A DNA stretch of 64,000 nt from Melioribacter sp051488665 (GCF_051488665.1 NZ_JBPSEG010000012.1:1-64000), one strand, 5' to 3'. Positions 1 to 9,202 are shown, counted from the first letter of the stretch. Numbers and translations are program-made. Notes: generated by a model not told the origin, from the letters alone.

Positions 1-100
1 GATTTTTTTTATTATGAATTTACTAACTTTATCAATATTTTTAATTGAATTTTTCCATTAATCTGCGAGAAACAATGAAAAGCCTAAAAAGGGGGTATGT

Positions 101-607
101 ATGAAAAAAACTCTCAGTATCACACTGATGATTTCCTTTATGGTAATCTTATTCTCTTCTTTAACCGTGGCGCAGGATCGCAACGTGCGTTTCGGAAAAA
201 TCTTCGGTAAAGAAGAAGCCAATCAGCTTTTCGGCAACGTGGTCTTTTCGGTAAAAGTCAAGAAAGACATCATCAAAGCCGCTCTTTCGCGTGTTGATAA
301 ATACGTTCTATTTGCAATCAAGGGCAAAAGACCGTTAATGTTCAACAGCAGAAGAAAACCGCTGCTCGACGATAACGTTACGTTGGACCCGGGCGAAAAA
401 GGTTTCGTCTTCAGCAAGGAAGCTGTTGAAGAATTTCTCAACAGCACAAACGATTCCGTCATCGAGATAGAAATAAGAGGCGCCGAATGGGGAGGCGGCA
501 GACGCACTTCAGGTTCCTTCTCGTCAAATGCAATATTGACTTTAAGCAACTCGGTAAGCACGCTGGAATTGTCTGCTGATTGTCCGCCATATTGTGTAGA
601 TCCATAA
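101..607 (+). CDS. small secreted protein of unknown function
   Basis: The 168-residue product starts with a clear Sec signal peptide (basic MKK, then a hydrophobic stretch to about residue 24, ending ..TVAQD), so it is exported. A GGGGG ribosome-binding run lies just before the ATG. The mature part is about 140 residues of mixed, probably beta-rich sequence and finishes with a short tail containing two cysteines (CPPYC). I do not recognise a family. There is no close operon partner: the next reading frame starts 13 bases on but belongs to a membrane sensor. Function unknown; that it is a real secreted gene is likely from the RBS, signal peptide and uninterrupted frame. Confidence 0.7.
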   Translation: MKKTLSITLMISFMVILFSSLTVAQDRNVRFGKIFGKEEANQLFGNVVFSVKVKKDIIKAALSRVDKYVLFAIKGKRPLMFNSRRKPLLDDNVTLDPGEKGFVFSKEAVEEFLNSTNDSVIEIEIRGAEWGGGRRTSGSFSSNAILTLSNSVSTLELSADCPPYCVDP

Positions 608-620
608 TTAAGTAAATTCC

Positions 621-1199
621 ATGAACAAGATTGAAATATTTAAAATACTCTTTTATACAAGTATCGTAATTTGGCTCTTTCCACCCGTACGTCAATGGTA
701 GACCAAATACTTTTACTTTTTTCTTATACTGGCGCTGGCTGATCCAGTATCGATGTTTTTAAAAAATTATGTGTTAAGCAGTAATATTCATTTTTATTAC
801 CCGTTTATTTCTTTATTGTTGTTTTTCTCCGTATACAGGAAAGACAACGCGAACGAAAAATTCTATTTTCCTGTAACTCTTACAATATCGTCTTTTACAT
901 TTATACTAACATTAATAATGGAGCAATCCCAGCTTGCGGTTGGGATTCTCCATTTTCTTATTGTATTCCTTTTTCTGAAGGAATTTATTATCCGTTTCTC
1001 TTTTAAGAGCGAGCTCGATATTTTTCTTTTAATAGTTATCTTTTACGAATTCACAACCATACTCAAATATTTAAATGTGGCTTTCGGATTTACAAATGCA
1101 ACCGCTTACTTTATTATTACAAGTATCTTCCAAATCTCCTTTGGACTCTTCTTTTCGATCGTTAGAGGAGATAGAGCCCGGGTCGTTATTCAGCGCTGA
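621..1199 (+). pseudogene. multi-span membrane sensor region, interrupted by an in-frame TAG
   Basis: An ATG at 621 opens a frame of 26 hydrophobic codons (first membrane span) that stops at TAG (699-701). Past the stop the same frame goes on as a second span (YFYFFLILALADPVSMFL) and five more spans until 1199. The hydrophobic pattern is continuous across the stop, so this looks like one seven-span sensor domain with a nonsense mutation. A shortened product could start at ATG 753 (148 aa). The following histidine kinase lies one frame over and overlaps the end, and itself opens with an eighth span, so sensor and kinase may once have been one protein. A sequencing error is the alternative. Confidence 0.5.
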
Positions 1200-2397
1200 G
1201 AATCCGTATTTTTACGCAATTCTCCTGATAGCTGTAATACTCGTGGTGTCTTTTATGTTTTTCTGGTACGTAATTCTCCCTATGCGGAAACGCCACGAAA
1301 AAGAAGAAAAGACGATGCAGCTGCGTCAGGCGGAATTGATGGCTCTCTTTGCGAGTCTTGCCCCCGACCCGGTATTCCGCGTGGATAAAGCAAGCAATAT
1401 AATACTGGCAAACGACGCCGCTCATAAGGTCTTTCCTTTCAAAGTTCTGCTCGGCACGAAAATCTCCGAAGTCCTCCCGTTTACGAAAGACCTCGACATT
1501 TACGAAATGATCAAGCGGGACATAACGATTAATTATACTACTCAAATCAATCAGAATTTTTTCCAATTCAAGATAAGCGGTATTTCGAGTCTCGAAATTT
1601 GCCAGATATACGGACGAGACATAACCGAGCTTAAGCGGTCGGAAAAAGAACTCCAGGAAGCGCTGCGTAAAGCCGAAGAGTCGCAAAAATTAAAAGAATT
1701 TTTCCTGTCGCAAATATCGCACGAGGTGCGTTCTCCGTTGAACGTTATTATCGGCTTTTCCAATATGCTGCTCGAAGAAGCCAAAAGCAGCAACGACCCC
1801 GACATGAAAGAAATCTACCTTTCGATTATCAACAACAGCAAACGGCTCTATCGCACATTCGACTTGTTGTTGAATATGTCGCAAATTCAAACGGGCACGT
1901 TCAATATACGCTTTGAACGGATTGACGCGCTGCCGATTATAAAATCGTTGTCAAATGAATTCGCCACTTACGCCGAAGAAAAACGGGTTGCGCTCAGAGT
2001 TGTTCCGCTTACGGAAGATACTTTTATAACCGCGGATCATTATTCGGTTAATCAGATTTTTTCCCATTTGATCGACAACGCCATAAAATATTCCGAAAAC
2101 GGAAACGTGGATATTATACTGCGCAGGGATGACGATTATTTCTATGTCGACGTAAAAGACAACGGCATAGGAATGCCTCCCGAATATATTGAAAAATTAT
2201 TCACTCCGTTTTCGCAGGCAAACATGTCATACTCCAAGCCTTTCGAAGGTGCCGGCTTGGGTCTGGCGCTAGTTAAAAATCTTTTGGACGTTAATAACGC
2301 CAAAATCGAAGTGAAGAGCGAGTTGGGTACCGGCTCGGTTTTCACGGTTATTTTTGAGGGTAACAGTTATGGAAGAACAAGAAGTAAAAAAACCTAG
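1075..2397 (+). CDS. sensor histidine kinase with PAS-like domain
   Basis: Up to 440 residues. One membrane span (about 46-68), a short helical linker, a PAS-like segment (about 85-185), then a dimerisation domain with the phospho-acceptor box SHEVRSPLN (His216) and a HATPase domain with N box (LIDNAIKYSENG), G1 box (DNGIGMPPEY) and G2 box (GAGLGLALVKNLL). All catalytic boxes are present, so the kinase core should work. The start is doubtful: the first 35 or so residues overlap the upstream sensor in another frame and look like shadow sequence, and there is no good ATG near the kinase's own span. It overlaps the following receiver gene by 29 bases, so the two are coupled. Confidence 0.8.
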   Translation: MWLSDLQMQPLTLLLQVSSKSPLDSSFRSLEEIEPGSLFSAENPYFYAILLIAVILVVSFMFFWYVILPMRKRHEKEEKTMQLRQAELMALFASLAPDPVFRVDKASNIILANDAAHKVFPFKVLLGTKISEVLPFTKDLDIYEMIKRDITINYTTQINQNFFQFKISGISSLEICQIYGRDITELKRSEKELQEALRKAEESQKLKEFFLSQISHEVRSPLNVIIGFSNMLLEEAKSSNDPDMKEIYLSIINNSKRLYRTFDLLLNMSQIQTGTFNIRFERIDALPIIKSLSNEFATYAEEKRVALRVVPLTEDTFITADHYSVNQIFSHLIDNAIKYSENGNVDIILRRDDDYFYVDVKDNGIGMPPEYIEKLFTPFSQANMSYSKPFEGAGLGLALVKNLLDVNNAKIEVKSELGTGSVFTVIFEGNSYGRTRSKKT

Positions 2398-2800
2398 GAT
2401 TTTAATTGCAGAGGGAGACCAGGACAACAGACATTTTCTGAAGCTCTATCTAAAAAAATATTTCGCGCCCGATACGTGCGAATCAGCGGAAGAACTTTAT
2501 GAACTTCTTTCACAAAACAATTACGACATAATACTGATGGAGATCGCATTAAAAGGCAACAAAGACGGCGTTCAATTAATTCAGGAATTAAAAAACAACG
2601 AAACTTACGCGCAGATACCTATTCTATGCTATACAACATTTGCAATGAACCGCGACAGAATTAACGCTCTCAACGCCGGATGCGATATGTATCTTACAAA
2701 ACCTGCCGACATTAAAACACTTCTTTATTACCTTTTTACTCTGCTCAAAAAGAAAGGGAAAAATTTCACAGCTCCCGTAATCAACGGTTTTGCATACTGA
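2369..2800 (+). CDS. single-domain receiver protein with Glu at the phospho-acceptor position
   Basis: About 143 residues forming one CheY-like receiver domain. I choose the ATG at 2369 because it has GAGGG eight bases upstream; an upstream TTG is weaker. Landmarks are the N-terminal acidic patch (AEGDQDN), the conserved Thr (YTTFAM) and Lys (YLTKPAD). The residue that should be the phosphorylated Asp is Glu58 (ILMEIALKG, codon GAG), which in other receivers can mimic the active state. There is no output domain. It overlaps the histidine kinase gene, so it is presumably its partner, but with Glu here it probably cannot be phosphorylated in the ordinary way. A terminator follows. Confidence 0.85.
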   Translation: MEEQEVKKPRILIAEGDQDNRHFLKLYLKKYFAPDTCESAEELYELLSQNNYDIILMEIALKGNKDGVQLIQELKNNETYAQIPILCYTTFAMNRDRINALNAGCDMYLTKPADIKTLLYYLFTLLKKKGKNFTAPVINGFAY

Positions 2801-2808
2801 GAAATCAG

Positions 2809-2830
2809 AAAGCCCGCTTATGCGGGCTTT
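2809..2830. terminator. hairpin terminator shared by convergent genes
   Basis: A perfect 9-bp stem (AAAGCCCGC / GCGGGCTTT) with a TTAT loop lies between the receiver gene and the end of the leftward ahcY gene. It could act in both directions, with short A/T runs on both sides. Confidence 0.8.
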
Positions 2831-2870
2831 CAAAAACCAATTACTATTAACTATAAATCAATCGCCTTGA

Positions 2871-4148
2871 TTACGTTCCGGCGCTGTAATCGTTGATATA
2901 CTTAACCTGTTCTCTGGTCAGTTTGTCTATTTTGTAACCCATCGTTTTCAACTTAATCATTGCAATTTCCTGATCCTGTTCTTCAGGAATATCGATTACA
3001 TCAGGTTCAAGTTTAATGCCTTTCATTTTTACTTCGGCCAAACGGAGCTGCGACATGAACTGGTTTGCAAACGACATATCCATAACTTCGGAAGGATGAC
3101 CTTCGGCTGCGGCGAGGTTTACCAGTCTGCCCTGCGCCAGCAAATAGATGCGCCTTCCGTTTTTGAGCGTATATTCTTCGTTATTCGGTCGCACGGTTCT
3201 TTTGGATTTTTTAAGTTTCTCAAGATGCGGAATATTGATTTCGCAGTCGTAATGTCCGGTATTGCAGACGATCGCTCCGTCTTTCATACTTTTGAAATGC
3301 TTCGAAACAATAACGTCCTTAACGCCGGTCGCGGTAATAAATATATCTCCGATTTTAGCGGCTTCGTCCATCGGCATAACCCGGAAGCCTTCGAGAGCGG
3401 CTTTCAGAGCTGCCGTCGGCTTAACTTCCGTAACAATCACGTTGGCGCCCATTCCGGCGGCTCTCATAGCTACGCCCCGTCCGCAGTGACCGTATCCGGC
3501 GACAACGAAATTCTTGCCGGCAAGCAATACAGAGGTGGCTCTTAATATGCCGTCGATGGAAGATTGACCCGTTCCGTAGACATTGTCGAAATCCCACTTC
3601 GTTTCGGCGTCGTTGACGGCGATAACGGGATAAAGCAGTTTCTTTGCGGCGGCCATTGCGCGCAGTCTGTGAACGCCGGTAGTCGTCTCTTCGGTTCCGC
3701 CGATAATATTTTTTGCCAGTTCGGGATATTTATTGTGAACCGTAAAAATCAGATCGGCTCCGTCGTCGAGCGTAAGATTGGGTTTCATTCTTAATGTTTG
3801 TTCGATCGACCAGTAGAATTCCTTAACGTTCTGACCGTGCCATGCATAAATTTCGATGCCGTTTTTTGCAAGGGCGGCGGCAATTTCGTCCTGTGTCGAA
3901 AGCGGATTGCATCCGCTCCAGCTTACTTTTGCGCCGGCAGCTTTCAATGTTTCAACAAGAACCGCAGTCTCTTTCGTAACGTGGAGACATCCGGCAATTT
4001 TGAATCCTTTCAACGGCTTGGTCTTCGAATACTTTTCTCTAAGCTCCATCATAACGGGCATTCTCGATTCCGCCCATTCGATTTTTTTTCTGCCTTCGGC
4101 GGCTAATTTAATATCGCGTACTTTATACTTACCTTCTTTGAAATCCAT
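2871..4148 (-). CDS. ahcY: adenosylhomocysteinase
   Basis: S-adenosylhomocysteine hydrolase splits S-adenosylhomocysteine into adenosine and homocysteine in the cytoplasm and so relieves product inhibition of methyltransferases. The 425-residue protein shows the substrate region (NDAETKWDFDN, GTGQS) and the NAD-binding loop GYGHCGRG. The short C-terminus ending YINDYSAGT and the GYGxCGRG form of the loop resemble the Thermotoga/archaeal branch of the family more than the common bacterial one (GYGDVGKG). It lies 12 bases downstream of metK, so making SAM and removing its by-product are probably co-transcribed. Start ATG at 4148. Confidence 0.95.
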   Translation of the reverse strand: MDFKEGKYKVRDIKLAAEGRKKIEWAESRMPVMMELREKYSKTKPLKGFKIAGCLHVTKETAVLVETLKAAGAKVSWSGCNPLSTQDEIAAALAKNGIEIYAWHGQNVKEFYWSIEQTLRMKPNLTLDDGADLIFTVHNKYPELAKNIIGGTEETTTGVHRLRAMAAAKKLLYPVIAVNDAETKWDFDNVYGTGQSSIDGILRATSVLLAGKNFVVAGYGHCGRGVAMRAAGMGANVIVTEVKPTAALKAALEGFRVMPMDEAAKIGDIFITATGVKDVIVSKHFKSMKDGAIVCNTGHYDCEINIPHLEKLKKSKRTVRPNNEEYTLKNGRRIYLLAQGRLVNLAAAEGHPSEVMDMSFANQFMSQLRLAEVKMKGIKLEPDVIDIPEEQDQEIAMIKLKTMGYKIDKLTREQVKYINDYSAGT

Positions 4149-4160
4149 AAATATTGCTCC

Positions 4161-5306
4161 TTATTTAACGAGTTTTTTTAGTGTTGATACCAGATCGAGT
4201 TTTTCCCAAGTAAATTCTTTTTCGTTTCTTCCGAAATGACCGTAAGCTGCAGTCTTTTGATAAATCGGTCTTCTCAATTTCAAACGTTCGATTATGCCGT
4301 TCGGAGTAAGGTCGATTTCCTTCTTAATCAACTTTGCCAATTGCTTATCCGGAATAACTCCCGTGCCGTTAGTATTGACATAGACGGAAACGGGTTCTTT
4401 GACTCCGATTGCATATGCAATCTGAAAGAGACATTCTTTGGCAAGTCCCGCGGCGACTATATTCTTAGCGATATGTCTAGCGGCATAAGTGGCGCTTCTG
4501 TCGACTTTCGACGGGTCTTTTCCCGAGAAAGCTCCGCCTCCGTGAGGAGCCCATCCGCCGTATGTGTCAACGATTATTTTTCTGCCGGTCAAGCCGGTGT
4601 CGCCGTGAGGTCCGCCGATTTCAAATCGCCCCGTAGGATTGACGTAATACTTGGTCTTTTTGTCGAGCAGTTCTGCGGGAATAACTTTCTTAACGATATT
4701 ATCAATTACGTCAGCTTTGATTTTTTTCTGGCTAACGCCGGGATCGTGTTGAGTCGAAATTACAACGGCGTCCACTCTTTTGGGAGCGCCGTCGTCTTCG
4801 AATTCTATTGTCACCTGCGATTTGGAGTCGGGTCTAAGATAAGGCATTTCGCCGGGCGAATTTTTTCTTACGTCGGCAAGACGTTTAACGAGTTTATGTG
4901 CAAACATCAAAGGCATCGGCATAAACTCCGGAGTTTGATCGCAGGCGTATCCGAACATAATTCCCTGGTCGCCGGCGCCTCCTTTGTTTACTCCCATAGC
5001 GATATCGGGCGACTGCGAATGGATTGCGTTAATAACGCCGCACGATTCCGCGTCGAATTTATATTCGGCTTTTGTATAACCGATATTTCTTATTGTCGAT
5101 CTTACAATGTCTTCGATATCGATGTAAGCGTCGGTAGTAATTTCTCCGCCGACGACCACCAGTCCGGTCGTAACAAAAGTTTCGCACGCTACCCTTCCGT
5201 TCGGATCATTCTTCATTACAGCGTCTAGAACTCCGTCCGATATTGCATCGCACACTTTATCCGGATGCCCTTCGGAAACGGATTCGGATGTGAATAAGTA
5301 TGACAT
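4161..5306 (-). CDS. metK: S-adenosylmethionine synthetase
   Basis: Makes SAM from methionine and ATP. The 381-residue length is normal for the family. The N-terminus has SEGHPDKVCD, the centre the GDQGIMFGYA block and the later part the glycine-rich phosphate loop GGGAFSGKD. It stands between the nucleotidyltransferase gene (22 bases upstream) and ahcY (12 bases downstream), apparently as one leftward unit. There is no room for a SAM riboswitch directly in front of it, so any such control would have to lie upstream of the nucleotidyltransferase gene, where I see none. Confidence 0.97.
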   Translation of the reverse strand: MSYLFTSESVSEGHPDKVCDAISDGVLDAVMKNDPNGRVACETFVTTGLVVVGGEITTDAYIDIEDIVRSTIRNIGYTKAEYKFDAESCGVINAIHSQSPDIAMGVNKGGAGDQGIMFGYACDQTPEFMPMPLMFAHKLVKRLADVRKNSPGEMPYLRPDSKSQVTIEFEDDGAPKRVDAVVISTQHDPGVSQKKIKADVIDNIVKKVIPAELLDKKTKYYVNPTGRFEIGGPHGDTGLTGRKIIVDTYGGWAPHGGGAFSGKDPSKVDRSATYAARHIAKNIVAAGLAKECLFQIAYAIGVKEPVSVYVNTNGTGVIPDKQLAKLIKKEIDLTPNGIIERLKLRRPIYQKTAAYGHFGRNEKEFTWEKLDLVSTLKKLVK

Positions 5307-5328
5307 TTATACCTCTGTTTTATTTTTA

Positions 5329-6306
5329 TTAATAATATTCAATTTCGGATGAATCGCCGGTATTCAATTTTTTAAAATTTCCTTTGACGATTGCATTACT
5401 GCCGATTATTGAGTTCTCGAGCATGCTTTTGTCAATTAATGCGCCTTCGCTTATAATCGAATTCCTGATTATCGAGTCGGTAATTTTGCAGCCTTTTGAA
5501 ATAGTCGTATAAGGTCCTATCACGGAATTAATAACTTCGGCTTTGTCGTCGATATAAACCGGTTCGATTACGACGACATTATCAAATTTTTTATGCGTTC
5601 CGTTTTTCGAAAGAAGAAATCGATTCGTCTCCAAAAGAGTTTCGGGTTTGCCGCAGTCGTACCAGCCTTCGACGTCAAACGTTTTTATAATCTCGCCTTT
5701 GTCGATCATCAACTGCAGCGCGTCGGTTAATTGGTATTCGCCCCTGGTGCGAATGTTTTTTTCGATTAATTCCGTTAAGCATTCTTTCAGCAGCGAAGTG
5801 TTTTTAATGTAATACAATCCGACGAGAGCCAGTTTAGATACGGGCGTTTGCGGTTTTTCTATGAGTTTGACAATCGTATCGTTTTCGCAAACAGCCACGC
5901 CGAAACGCGACGGATCTTCGACCTGTTTTACTCCGAGAGCTGTTGTGTTTTTCTGGAATCCCTTTTTCAAATCGAAGTCGAAAATTGTGTCGCCAAGAAT
6001 AATGAATATTTCATCGTCAACGTCGTCTTTCAGCGCCACATAAACTGCGTGTCCCAATCCGAGCAATTCTTCCTGTTCAACGAATCTAGCGTCGACCAGA
6101 GGATATTCGTTTTTGATATAATCGACAATTTTTTCGCCCATGTAGCCGATAATAAACGTGGCTTTATTGATGCCTTCCTGAATTAGTTTGTCGACGATAT
6201 GACCTATGATAGGCTTTCCGCCTACATTGAGCATAACTTTTGGAAGCGAATGCGTGTGAGGTTTTAATCGTGTTCCGAAACCCGCTGCCGGAATTACAGC
6301 TCTCAA
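5329..6306 (-). CDS. sugar-1-phosphate nucleotidyltransferase
   Basis: The 325-residue protein begins with the nucleotidyltransferase signature (AAGFGTRLKPHTHSLPK, with the catalytic Arg and Lys) and carries the Asp of the metal site in ILGDTIFDFD. Residues from about 245 onward contain isoleucine-rich hexapeptide-like repeats (VIGPYTTI, IIRNSIISEG), which suggests a short left-handed beta-helix tail. This matches the RmlA-like/GalU-like group that joins an NTP to a sugar-1-phosphate to make an activated sugar for polysaccharides. The exact sugar and nucleotide cannot be read from the sequence. It is first in the leftward run ahead of metK and ahcY, a link that is probably only positional. 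Confidence 0.85.
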   Translation of the reverse strand: MRAVIPAAGFGTRLKPHTHSLPKVMLNVGGKPIIGHIVDKLIQEGINKATFIIGYMGEKIVDYIKNEYPLVDARFVEQEELLGLGHAVYVALKDDVDDEIFIILGDTIFDFDLKKGFQKNTTALGVKQVEDPSRFGVAVCENDTIVKLIEKPQTPVSKLALVGLYYIKNTSLLKECLTELIEKNIRTRGEYQLTDALQLMIDKGEIIKTFDVEGWYDCGKPETLLETNRFLLSKNGTHKKFDNVVVIEPVYIDDKAEVINSVIGPYTTISKGCKITDSIIRNSIISEGALIDKSMLENSIIGSNAIVKGNFKKLNTGDSSEIEYY

Positions 6307-6406
6307 TTAACGTCCTTTTTTTTAAGCGCCAATTTAATTAATAAGGCAGCGTTTATCAACTATATTATTTGCGTTGTATGCGAACCCCGGGTCCGATCAA
6401 TTGCGT

Positions 6407-6952
6407 TCAAAAAATATTTTTTTCCGCAACCACTATTTCTTTTAATTCTTTTCTGCCTTTTCTTCGCGGGTTGTTTTCGTCTTTATAACCGAGGGCAATG
6501 ACTATAACGGGTTTTTCTTCTTCGTTGAGATTAAAACTGTCGCTAAATTTATTCCTGTCGAATCCGCCCATTTGATGCAAATAAATTTCGCGCTCCGTCG
6601 CTTCCAATGTTAAAAATGCGACTGCCTGACCGACATCGTATTCAGTATAATTATTCTTCTTGCCGTTGAGAGAAAGGTTCGTCCTTCCGGTAACTCCTAA
6701 CAGAACGGGAGCTTTTGCCGCCCACGTTTTATTGCTGTCGAAAAGCGAGTCGAGCAAGGAATTGTATATGTTATCGCCTTTGAAACCGACATAAAATTTC
6801 CACGGTTGTTCATTGTATGACGAAGGAGCCAGGCGCGCAGCTTCGAGCAGCGCTTTTATATCTTCCGATGGGACCTCTTCGCCGGAAAAATCGTATGGAC
6901 TGTATCTTTCGGCTAACAATTCCGATACTTTTGTTCTGCATTCAATGTTCAA
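6407..6952 (-). CDS. nitroreductase family protein
   Basis: A 181-residue FMN-dependent oxidoreductase of the nitroreductase fold. The N-terminal block AARLAPSSYNEQPWKFYVG contains the usual FMN-contact residues, and GYKDENNPRRKGRKELKE near the end matches the C-terminal phosphate-contact region. Such enzymes reduce nitro compounds, quinones or flavins with NAD(P)H; the physiological substrate is not predictable. It is a stand-alone gene read leftwards, 100 bases upstream of the nucleotidyltransferase gene. Confidence 0.9.
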   Translation of the reverse strand: MNIECRTKVSELLAERYSPYDFSGEEVPSEDIKALLEAARLAPSSYNEQPWKFYVGFKGDNIYNSLLDSLFDSNKTWAAKAPVLLGVTGRTNLSLNGKKNNYTEYDVGQAVAFLTLEATEREIYLHQMGGFDRNKFSDSFNLNEEEKPVIVIALGYKDENNPRRKGRKELKEIVVAEKNIF

Positions 6953-7077
6953 CTTTATTCCCTTTTTTTAGTGTATAAATCCATATTACGTAGAAATAGT
7001 TCCATAACAAAGAAAGCCTCTGCGCTTTTTTAATAAAAAAAGTATCTTGCGTTCATTAAACTTAGCTATTTATTAAA

Positions 7078-7707
7078 ATGAACAAAAACTATTGCCTGCT
7101 AATTTTATTCTTGGGCTATACGCTCATTCCTGCTCAGGACACTCTGGTCTGGAAACTTAATAATCCGGATACTGTCGGGAATTTCAAAACTTCGTATCTT
7201 ACAGATCGCCCTTCCGTAATAAACACTGAATACGGAGAGGCTCTCATTTTCGACGGAGTCGACGACGGAATCTTGGTCAACGCCAATCCGCTCGGCAATG
7301 CGGACAGTTTTACGATCGAAGTTTTTTTCCGGCCGGATTCGTCGTCGGACATTTCTAATTACGAACAGCGTTTTATCCATATCAAAAACAGCGACGATTC
7401 AAGAAGGATTTTAATCGAACTCCGTTTGAAGAAAAACAGATGGACGCTCGACACCTTTATTAAAAACGGGGATTCGAAATGCACGCTAATCGATACTTCA
7501 ATTTGGCACGAAGCGGGCAAATGGTACAAAGCGGCGCTGTCTTACACGAAAGGTATTATGAAGCATTCTGTTAACGGTCGAGAGGGGATGAGAGGGAAAA
7601 TCGATTTCGAGCCGATCGGCGACAACGGTACGATTTCAATAGGAGTAAGACAAAACAAAAAATCTTGGTTCAAAGGCATAATCAGGGAGATTAAATTCAT
7701 CCGATAA
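7078..7707 (+). CDS. secreted LamG/concanavalin-like domain protein
   Basis: 209 residues: a signal peptide (about 1-19, ending IPAQD) followed by one concanavalin/LamG-type jelly-roll domain. Typical elements are GEALIFDGVDDGILV, FTIEVFFRPDSS and a late WFKGIIREIKFIR strand. Proteins of this type bind carbohydrate or serve as adhesive domains outside the cell. There is no sorting domain at the C-terminus, so it may stay in the periplasm or on the outer membrane. It has no operon partner: a hairpin and the aminotransferase gene follow after 277 bases. Confidence 0.75.
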   Translation: MNKNYCLLILFLGYTLIPAQDTLVWKLNNPDTVGNFKTSYLTDRPSVINTEYGEALIFDGVDDGILVNANPLGNADSFTIEVFFRPDSSSDISNYEQRFIHIKNSDDSRRILIELRLKKNRWTLDTFIKNGDSKCTLIDTSIWHEAGKWYKAALSYTKGIMKHSVNGREGMRGKIDFEPIGDNGTISIGVRQNKKSWFKGIIREIKFIR

Positions 7708-7813
7708 ACCGTTTGTCGTAAAAGCAAAATCACGTTCCGGTTATTCTTTGCCATTCTCGCTTTATTTATTATTTTTCCTCAGTGTAAAAAAGCACAATTG
7801 GCATTAAAAGACG

Positions 7814-7832
7814 GGGGATGCAAAACATCCCC
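7814..7832. terminator. hairpin in the 277-base gap before the aminotransferase gene
   Basis: GGGGATG / CATCCCC forms a 7-bp stem with loop CAAAA, followed by TTTATT, within 7708-7984. It could end transcription of the LamG gene. The rest of the gap is AT-rich and shows an open frame with a hydrophobic start but no start codon, so I call no gene there. Confidence 0.55.
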
Positions 7833-7984
7833 TTTATTGTCTGCGGAATCTGCAAAACAGAATTTCGCATAAAAATTAGAATCAAAAATTCTAAAAATAC
7901 GAGCGTGTTAAATGCGCAGTCGCAAATATATTTTTTCATTTCATATAAATCCCATCCAATCAAACCAATCATTAAGGTACTAAT

Positions 7985-9202
7985 ATGAGTCTGAGTCTAA
8001 TAGCCAAAAGCATATCGGCGTCCCCCACATTAGCTTTAAACGAAAAAGCGCAAATACTGCGCCAGAAAGGGGAACCGGTAATCAACTTCAGCGTGGGCGA
8101 ACCGCGCAGCCGCGCGCCTCTCGATTCGATACTAGCCGCAGTTCAAATTCTCAACAGCGGCGAGGTTCGTTATACTCCTCCGGACGGGATACCCGACTTG
8201 AAGAAGGCAATTATCCGTTATACCGAGGAATTCTACGACCGGAAAGTCGAACCCGAGAACATAATTGTTTCGGGCGGAGCAAAACAGGCAATAATGGTAG
8301 CGCTTCAAACAATTCTCAATCCTCAGGAGGAAGTTTTATATCCCGCGCCTTATTGGGTAAGTTATCCCGAAATGGCAAAATTGTGCGGCGGCATCGGAGT
8401 TCCCGTTCCGCCCGAAGACGGCGCTTTTTATCCCAGAATTCAGGATATCGAAAGGAAGGTAGGCAGTTATACGAAAGCAATTATAATCAACAGTCCAAAT
8501 AATCCTTCCGGAGCCGTTTACTCGGAAGAATTTATTGCCGACATTGTCGATTTTTGCGAGCGACGCGACCTCTATTTAATAATGGACGATATTTATCATC
8601 GTTTGATTTTCGACGGCAGGAAACCGATTAATCCCTGGATGTATGCAAAAAAGAAAGACGAAAACTCGAAAATGATAATTATCAACGGAGTGTCGAAACA
8701 ATATGCAATGACGGGTTTTCGGATAGGCTGGGCTGTGGCAAACAAAAAACTTATCGAAGCAATGACGAATATACAGAGCCACCAATCGGGAGGGCCATCT
8801 GTTGTTTTGCAGCGCGCCGCAGTGGGAGCTCTGAACGGAATTCAATCGAGTGTGGAAAATCTCAGAGCGACTCTGGAAAACAATCGCAACGTAATGGTCG
8901 ACTTGCTGCGCTCAATGGAAGGCGCAAAAGTTTTTGTGCCCGATGGAACATTTTACTGTTTTGTCGATTTCAGCGCATACGAAAAAAGCTCTCATAAACT
9001 CTCTCAGTTATTGGTCGACAAAGTTATGGTGTTGACCGTGCCCGGAGTTGAATTCGGAATGGAAGGATTTATTCGTCTTAGTTTTGCGGGTTCGATGAAA
9101 GAAATTCAGGAAGGAGTCGAAAGAATAAAATGGGCAATCGATCCGAACGCTCCTAACGAACTTTATATCGGCGACAGAAAATTAGTGAGGGACTGGTTAT
9201 GA
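7985..9202 (+). CDS. class I/II PLP-dependent aminotransferase (aspartate aminotransferase type)
   Basis: 405 residues of the fold-type I aminotransferase family. The start SISASPTLALNEKA is typical of the aspartate/aromatic aminotransferase Ib group, NSPNNPSGAVY holds the substrate Asn region, and the PLP lysine is in GVSKQYAMTGFRIGW. It probably moves amino groups between aspartate or another amino acid and 2-oxoglutarate. Its stop overlaps the start of pckA by four bases (ATGA). Linking aspartate to oxaloacetate and on to PEP makes sense as one two-gene unit. Confidence 0.9.
   Translation: MSLSLIAKSISASPTLALNEKAQILRQKGEPVINFSVGEPRSRAPLDSILAAVQILNSGEVRYTPPDGIPDLKKAIIRYTEEFYDRKVEPENIIVSGGAKQAIMVALQTILNPQEEVLYPAPYWVSYPEMAKLCGGIGVPVPPEDGAFYPRIQDIERKVGSYTKAIIINSPNNPSGAVYSEEFIADIVDFCERRDLYLIMDDIYHRLIFDGRKPINPWMYAKKKDENSKMIIINGVSKQYAMTGFRIGWAVANKKLIEAMTNIQSHQSGGPSVVLQRAAVGALNGIQSSVENLRATLENNRNVMVDLLRSMEGAKVFVPDGTFYCFVDFSAYEKSSHKLSQLLVDKVMVLTVPGVEFGMEGFIRLSFAGSMKEIQEGVERIKWAIDPNAPNELYIGDRKLVRDWL

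Noticed and set aside
4236..5228. 330-codon open frame on the plus strand opposite metK
   Set aside because: It is the antisense shadow of a fully recognisable metK; its sequence shows no family features and no ribosome site.
5307..6406. Possible SAM riboswitch for metK and ahcY
   Set aside because: Only 22 and 12 bases separate the genes, and the leader before the nucleotidyltransferase gene is 100 bases without the conserved SAM-box elements.
7713..7870. Lipoprotein-like open frame (hydrophobic stretch, then Cys) in the gap before the aminotransferase gene
   Set aside because: There is no ATG, GTG or TTG in that frame after the preceding stop.
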